In this document: in pieces, positions 59,729-64,000 of the stretch
How the letters are laid out: the number at the start of each line of letters is the position of its first letter
How positions within the stretch are numbered: position 1 is the stretch's first letter
Assembly (NCBI RefSeq): GCF_013374095.1
Contig: NZ_AP022672.1
Location: 1,239,501-1,303,500 of the forward strand
DNA length: 64,000 nt
Origin: Sphingomonas sp. HMP6
Lineage (GTDB): Bacteria > Pseudomonadota > Alphaproteobacteria > Sphingomonadales > Sphingomonadaceae
Direction: 5' to 3'
Position numbers and translations under genes: made by a program
The notes under the pieces: generated by a model
Seen by the model: the letters and a program-made list of their open reading frames with translations, nothing else
Databases searched by the model: none
What the model was told of the DNA's origin: nothing

Positions 59729-60283
59729 CTACGCCCCGATGCGACGCAGCACCGAGCGGTTGCGCGGTAGCCAGACGTCCTTGTCGTCGTCGACCGGATT
59801 GACCTCTTTCAGCGTCGTCAGCGTATCGCCGTCGCGCGTCGTGGTTTCGCGGACATCGGCGACCTGATTGCCATCGGTGCGCTTTTCGGTGGTCACGATC
59901 GTCCAGTGCGTCGGATCCGCGCCCTGCTCGACCTTGGTGATGTTCTCAAGGCCAACATCGGTGGCGCGGGCTCGTCGGAAGCTCGCGTAGCTGAGTGTGG
60001 ATGCGGCGGGATCGACCGAACTGACCGTAGTAATCGTGACGATCCCGGTCTTTGGCCCGTCATCATATTGCGCGGTGCGGACCGTCGTCATTTGATCGGG
60101 CTGCGCTACGATCGTGACGGTCATCGGCAGGCCCTGCCAGGTGTTCGACTGATAATCGCGATACTGCAGTTCCCCCTGCCAGCGCCCGGCGGTCTGCGCC
60201 AGCAGCGCCGCGGCCGCTGCATCCTTGTCCGCCGCGGCGGCGGGTGCGGCCACGAGGGCGAGAAGGATCGTCAGATGGCGCAA
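59729..60283 (-). CDS. Small exported protein of unknown function
   Basis: A protein of about 184 residues with a signal peptide (LRHLTILLALVAAPAAAADK, cleavage likely after AAA). The mature part contains GRWQGELQYRDYQ and TVRTAQYDDGPKTG and looks beta-rich, perhaps lipocalin-like, but I do not recognise a named family with confidence. I use a TTG start preceded by GGAGAG; no in-frame ATG fits the signal peptide. It is divergent from the TonB-dependent receptor, so it may share its regulation. Confidence 0.7.
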   Translation of the reverse strand: MRHLTILLALVAAPAAAADKDAAAAALLAQTAGRWQGELQYRDYQSNTWQGLPMTVTIVAQPDQMTTVRTAQYDDGPKTGIVTITTVSSVDPAASTLSYASFRRARATDVGLENITKVEQGADPTHWTIVTTEKRTDGNQVADVRETTTRDGDTLTTLKEVNPVDDDKDVWLPRNRSVLRRIGA

Positions 60284-60493
60284 AACCGCTCTCCGGCGTG
60301 AGGGTGCAGATCGCTCAGCAAATGCTGACGGCCGATGTGTACGTCCCCGTTGAGCGGCGGGCAATGCCACCATGATCCGTTGCAATACAGCAACACCCCG
60401 TAACGATAGTGGGAGCCGCCATGCACCATAACACTCCGGGGGTTGGCAAAGATCCAAAATCGGAGAAACATAACATTACAAAGGGGAACAATA
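60284..60493. promoter_or_regulatory. Divergent gap before the TonB-dependent receptor
   Basis: A 210-base gap between two divergent genes, so both promoters must lie here. The part next to the receptor is AT-rich (CATAACATTACAAAGGGG) and ends in an AAAGGGG ribosome binding site. I see no convincing palindromic operator or -35/-10 pair. Confidence 0.4.
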
Positions 60494-63349
60494 ATGACGA
60501 GATCTGCACTTCTTTCGTCCTGCCTTCTGACCGGAGGCGTTCTCCTTTTTACAGCCAGCACGGCGCAGGCGCAAACAACCAGCGCGCCGACAACCGCCAC
60601 TGCGGACGGCGAAGACATCATCGTGACGGGATCGCGTATTCGTCGCGATCCGCTCAATCAGGATTCGCCGGTTACTACGCTTGACCGGGCATCGCTCGAT
60701 CAAACCGGGCTGAGTAGCGTTGCCGACATCCTCCAACGCCTCCCGAGCGCCGCAGGCGGCCTCAATACGAAGGTCAACAATAGCGGCAATATTGGCAATC
60801 CGCCCGATGGCGGCGGCGTCGGCGCCGGATCGGCGAATATCGATCTGCGTTATCTCGGGGCCAAGCGTACGCTGGTGCTGGTCGACGGGCTGCGCTTCGT
60901 GAACGGTGCCAGTGCCAGCGGAATTCCGTCGACCGTCGATTTGAACACGATCCCGGCGAATATGATCGAGCGGATCGAAGTCCTGCAATCGGGGCAGTCT
61001 CCGCTCTATGGATCTGACGCGCTCGGCGGCGTCGTCAACATCATCACCAAGTCGAGCCAGAAGGGCTTGCAGGCATCGGCACAGTTCGGAACCTTCCGTC
61101 AGGGCGATGGCCATACGCAGGATTACAATGCCAGCTATGGCATCAAGGGTGACACGACGAACATCGTCTTCGGTGCCAGCTACGTCAAACAGGACGCCGT
61201 GCGCACGAGCAACCGCGCGATTTCGCAATTTCCCAATCCAGGCCAGACCAGCTGCACTGACCCGATTGGCGGCTGCAGTAGCGCGCCGGTGCTTGGGCGG
61301 TATGACGTCAACGGGCAGAGCTTGACGCTGCGCGCGCCCGTCATCGGGCGCCGACCGGTGTATGACCCGACGCTCGCGACCGGGGATTTTACGAACTTCA
61401 CCTCGGCCGCCCGCTTCAACTTTTCGCCCTTCAACTATTTCCTGACCCCGTCGGAACGCTATGGCGGGTTCGTCAACATCAAACAGGAACTGTCCTCCAG
61501 CGTCAATTTGCGCGTGAAGGCGGTCTATGCGCACCGGACCTCGCAGAATCAGGCTGCGTTTCTGCCGTTGTTCATCGGTCCGGATGCCGGCAACGGCAAT
61601 TTGCTCGACACGATCACGATCGATGCAAGCAATCCGTACAACCCGTTCGGCACCCTGTCGGCGGGCAATCCGGGTGATCCGCCAGCCAATTATTCGACGG
61701 TGCGCCGCCGCCTCGTCGAGGCCGGACAGCGCACCTACACGCAAGACGTGAATACCATGTCGATCACGGGCGGCCTGGACGGGTCGTTCACGGTCGGCGC
61801 GCACAAATGGTATTGGGATGCGAGCGCGGTCATCGGGTTCAACGATGCCAAACAGTCCTTCACCGGTAACGTCAACGCAGCGAACTTGGCCCGCGCGCTC
61901 GGCCCCGTGTCGCGCTGCACGGGTGCCTGTGTGCCGGTGAACATCTTCGGCGGGGCGGGATCGATCACCGCCGATCAGCTTGCCTATATTACCTATACCG
62001 AGCGCAACCGCAGCGCGCAGGAGCTGCAGGACTATACGGCAAATTTGAGCGGCGACCTGTTCGAACTGCCGGCCGGACCGGTCGGCTTCGCGGTCGGGTA
62101 TGAACATCGGTACCAGAAGGGAAGTTTCGATCCTGATCCGATCACGGCAGCCGGGCTGAGCTCAGACATCCCGTCGCTTCCCGCCGTCGGCAGCTATATT
62201 TCGAACGAAGTTTACGGCGAGCTGCGCGTGCCGGTGTTGAAGGAACAGCCGTTTTTCTATTCGCTCGATCTCGACGGGGCCGTGCGCCATGCGAACTTCT
62301 CGCGCAGCGGCAGCACGACGACCTATACGGGGAGCGCCACTTGGAAGCCGGTGCGGGACGTGTTGCTTCGCGGTTCCTATGCGACCGGATTTCGCGCACC
62401 CGCGATTGGCGAGTCGTTCGGTGCGGCATCGCGCGCCGATGCGCCGATCGACGACCCCTGCACGAACGTCGTGGGATCGCCCTATCGTAACAATGTCGGC
62501 AGCGTTCGGGCGAATTGCACCGCCAATGGCGTACCCGCCAATGGCAGTTATCAGGAGCCGAATGGCGGCCAGTTGGGCGTCCTGACCGGCGGCAATCTCA
62601 ATCTGCGGCCCGAAACGTCAAAGACGTTGCTGTTCGGCGGCGTATATTCGCCGACCTGGGCGCGTCGCGGCTTCGCCAGCCAGTTGAGCCTTGAGGTCAA
62701 TTATTATGACATCAAGGTCGACAATGCGATCGCGCCGGTCGACGCATCGCTGACGCTCAGCCGCTGTGCCTTCAGCGGCGATCCGCTGAGCTGCGCGGCG
62801 ATCACGCGCACGCCAAACGGCCTGATTTCGCGGATCAACGCGCAGTTGCAAAATATCGGCAGCATCCGCACGCGCGGGATCGACGTGATCGCTGCTTTTC
62901 GCACCAAGAAGACGGCGGCAGGCACCTTCGGCCTGACCGGCAGCGGCAATTTCCTGATGAAGTATAGCGAGACATTCCCGGCCGCAACCGGGTTCACCAC
63001 GACCAACTATCTGGGCAGCACGCGCGGCTTCCCCGATCAGTCCTATCCTCGGTTTAAGGGCAATGGCACGCTGGATTGGGCAATGGATGCCTTCACCGCG
63101 TCGTTCACGGGTCGCTACATTGATGCCGTGCGCGAAGCCGATGGCACCAAATTGAAGAGCACGTTCTACGGTGACGTGCAGATCGGTTACGCGCTGTTTG
63201 ACCGGAAGCTCGCGCTGACGGTCGGCGTGAACAACGTCTTCAACCAGGATCCACCCGCGTGCTTCAGCTGCACCGGCCCGAATTATGATCCCACCACCTA
63301 TGATGTGCCAGGCCAGTTCGGCTATCTTCGGATCTCGTACAAGATGTAA
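60494..63349 (+). CDS. TonB-dependent outer membrane receptor
   Basis: A 951-residue outer membrane transporter. A signal peptide ends at AQAQTT, then DIIVTGSRIRRDPL leads into the plug domain (about residues 40-170, with LVLVDGLRFVNG and GSDALGGVVNIITK). The rest is a 22-strand barrel ending in GQFGYLRISYKM with a terminal aromatic-hydrophobic pattern. Paired cysteines in extracellular loops (SCTDPIGGCSS, SRCTGACVP, PPACFSCTG) are notable. The substrate is unknown; sphingomonads use many such receptors for plant-derived or organic compounds. The region upstream is shared with the divergent small protein gene. Confidence 0.93.
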   Translation: MTRSALLSSCLLTGGVLLFTASTAQAQTTSAPTTATADGEDIIVTGSRIRRDPLNQDSPVTTLDRASLDQTGLSSVADILQRLPSAAGGLNTKVNNSGNIGNPPDGGGVGAGSANIDLRYLGAKRTLVLVDGLRFVNGASASGIPSTVDLNTIPANMIERIEVLQSGQSPLYGSDALGGVVNIITKSSQKGLQASAQFGTFRQGDGHTQDYNASYGIKGDTTNIVFGASYVKQDAVRTSNRAISQFPNPGQTSCTDPIGGCSSAPVLGRYDVNGQSLTLRAPVIGRRPVYDPTLATGDFTNFTSAARFNFSPFNYFLTPSERYGGFVNIKQELSSSVNLRVKAVYAHRTSQNQAAFLPLFIGPDAGNGNLLDTITIDASNPYNPFGTLSAGNPGDPPANYSTVRRRLVEAGQRTYTQDVNTMSITGGLDGSFTVGAHKWYWDASAVIGFNDAKQSFTGNVNAANLARALGPVSRCTGACVPVNIFGGAGSITADQLAYITYTERNRSAQELQDYTANLSGDLFELPAGPVGFAVGYEHRYQKGSFDPDPITAAGLSSDIPSLPAVGSYISNEVYGELRVPVLKEQPFFYSLDLDGAVRHANFSRSGSTTTYTGSATWKPVRDVLLRGSYATGFRAPAIGESFGAASRADAPIDDPCTNVVGSPYRNNVGSVRANCTANGVPANGSYQEPNGGQLGVLTGGNLNLRPETSKTLLFGGVYSPTWARRGFASQLSLEVNYYDIKVDNAIAPVDASLTLSRCAFSGDPLSCAAITRTPNGLISRINAQLQNIGSIRTRGIDVIAAFRTKKTAAGTFGLTGSGNFLMKYSETFPAATGFTTTNYLGSTRGFPDQSYPRFKGNGTLDWAMDAFTASFTGRYIDAVREADGTKLKSTFYGDVQIGYALFDRKLALTVGVNNVFNQDPPACFSCTGPNYDPTTYDVPGQFGYLRISYKM

Positions 63350-63432
63350 CGCGCCGCCCGCGCGGTGCCATCGAGCGGCAGCGTCGGAAACGGGTCATTT
63401 CGCTATCGTGCGCACGGCGCTATCGTAGCGAC

Positions 63433-63975
63433 ATGACTCGCTTCACCGTCAACAATCAGCCCGTGCACTATAAGATGGACCCACAGACACCGTTGCTGTG
63501 GGCGTTGCGCGATGCCTCCAATTTGACCGGCACCAAATATGGCTGCGGCACTGGCGAATGCGGTGCGTGCACGGTCGATATCGACGGGGAGGCGGTACGA
63601 TCGTGCCAGCGCCCGATCGGCGCGGTCGAGGGCAGCTTCGTCACTACGATCGAGGGCCTGTCGCGCGAGCGCACGCATCCGGCGCAAATGGCGCTGATCG
63701 CGGGGAATGTCGTGCAATGCGGCTTCTGCATCCCCGGCATCGTGATGGCGGCATCGGTCCTGCTGAAGAAGAACCGCAATCCGAGCGAGGACGATATCCG
63801 CGCCGGGATCACCAACCTCTGCCGCTGCGGCATCTATCCCCGATTGATCGAGGCGATTCTGCTGGCGGCGAGCGTGCAGCGTGGGGACGAGACGATCGAG
63901 GCGCCGCCCGCGCCTGGTATCTCGCCCGCCGACGCGGCGCGTGAAGTCCCGGCACTGGTCCCGCGCAGTCGATGA
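63433..63975 (+). CDS. iorA: [2Fe-2S] subunit of a molybdenum hydroxylase (IorA-like)
   Basis: A 180-residue subunit of the xanthine oxidase family carrying two [2Fe-2S] clusters. The plant-type set is C38, C43, C46 and C58 (GCGTGECGACTV). The second set is C96, C99, C130 and C132 (CGFC and CRC). It resembles the small subunit of isoquinoline 1-oxidoreductase, whose large subunit IorB would be expected immediately downstream, outside the window. A direct repeat GCTATCGT lies just before the start. It could also be a subunit of an aldehyde oxidoreductase. Confidence 0.85.
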   Translation: MTRFTVNNQPVHYKMDPQTPLLWALRDASNLTGTKYGCGTGECGACTVDIDGEAVRSCQRPIGAVEGSFVTTIEGLSRERTHPAQMALIAGNVVQCGFCIPGIVMAASVLLKKNRNPSEDDIRAGITNLCRCGIYPRLIEAILLAASVQRGDETIEAPPAPGISPADAAREVPALVPRSR

Positions 63976-64000
63976 TTCCTTTCGCATAGCTGTCAGCGCA

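Noticed and set aside
60476-62107. Long minus-strand open frame (543 codons) opposite the TonB receptor
   Set aside because: The composition is Arg/Asp/Ile-rich without domains, and it is exactly antisense to a clear receptor gene.

Overview
The window is chromosomal DNA from an alphaproteobacterium, most likely a Sphingomonas or close sphingomonad relative. The basis is high GC, frequent GTG and TTG starts, the 14-gene nuo order, the zapA / 6S RNA / 5-formyl-THF cyclo-ligase synteny, DUF1467 and DUF2842 proteins, a large TonB-dependent receptor, and families of short palindromic intergenic repeats of the kind seen in sphingomonads. The species call is inference. I see no prophage, insertion sequence, CRISPR array or rRNA.

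Layout. 1-4.4 kb: end of an arsC, purL, a secreted peroxiredoxin, and an iron-storage pair bfd-bfr behind two tandem Fur-like dyads. 4.1-25 kb (minus strand): a long run reading nuoA-B-C-D-E-F-G-H-I-J-K-L-M-N, then birA, coaX, ribonuclease J and a DUF1467 protein. Four extra reading frames of unknown function are built into this complex I operon, after nuoB, nuoD, nuoE and nuoH. Several other nuo junctions carry palindromic repeats, and one such repeat lies inside birA and is translated. 25-34.6 kb: housekeeping genes: suhB, efp, a TrkA-type potassium channel, thiE, class I aldolase, a TlpA-like thioredoxin, gap-MOSC-pgk, a small coiled-coil gene with zapA, 6S RNA, fau, DUF2842 and tRNA-Asp. 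34.7-38.2 kb: an AI-2E family permease, glpK and a Gly-rich membrane-anchored protein.

38.2-59.5 kb: a catabolic block for acyl-CoA thioesters. It holds an acyl-CoA ligase, a serine hydrolase, a FadJ-type fusion, an amidase, a probable two-subunit acyl-CoA dehydrogenase, a TesB thioesterase, an alpha/beta-hydrolase/membrane fusion, two SDRs, an APH-like kinase, a zinc alcohol dehydrogenase, a third acyl-CoA dehydrogenase, a double-headed TetR regulator, a glutaryl-CoA dehydrogenase-like enzyme, a CaiB/BaiF CoA-transferase and a class II aldolase. Together they look like activation and beta-oxidation of a branched or cyclic carboxylic acid. The substrate cannot be read from the sequence. 59.7-64 kb: a small secreted protein, a TonB-dependent receptor and the iron-sulfur subunit of a molybdenum hydroxylase (IorA type) at the window end.

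Most notable: the accessory frames of the nuo operon, the repeat translated within birA, the tandem TetR-TetR regulator with a candidate operator that recurs near a second acyl-CoA dehydrogenase, and the predicted heteromeric acyl-CoA dehydrogenase.
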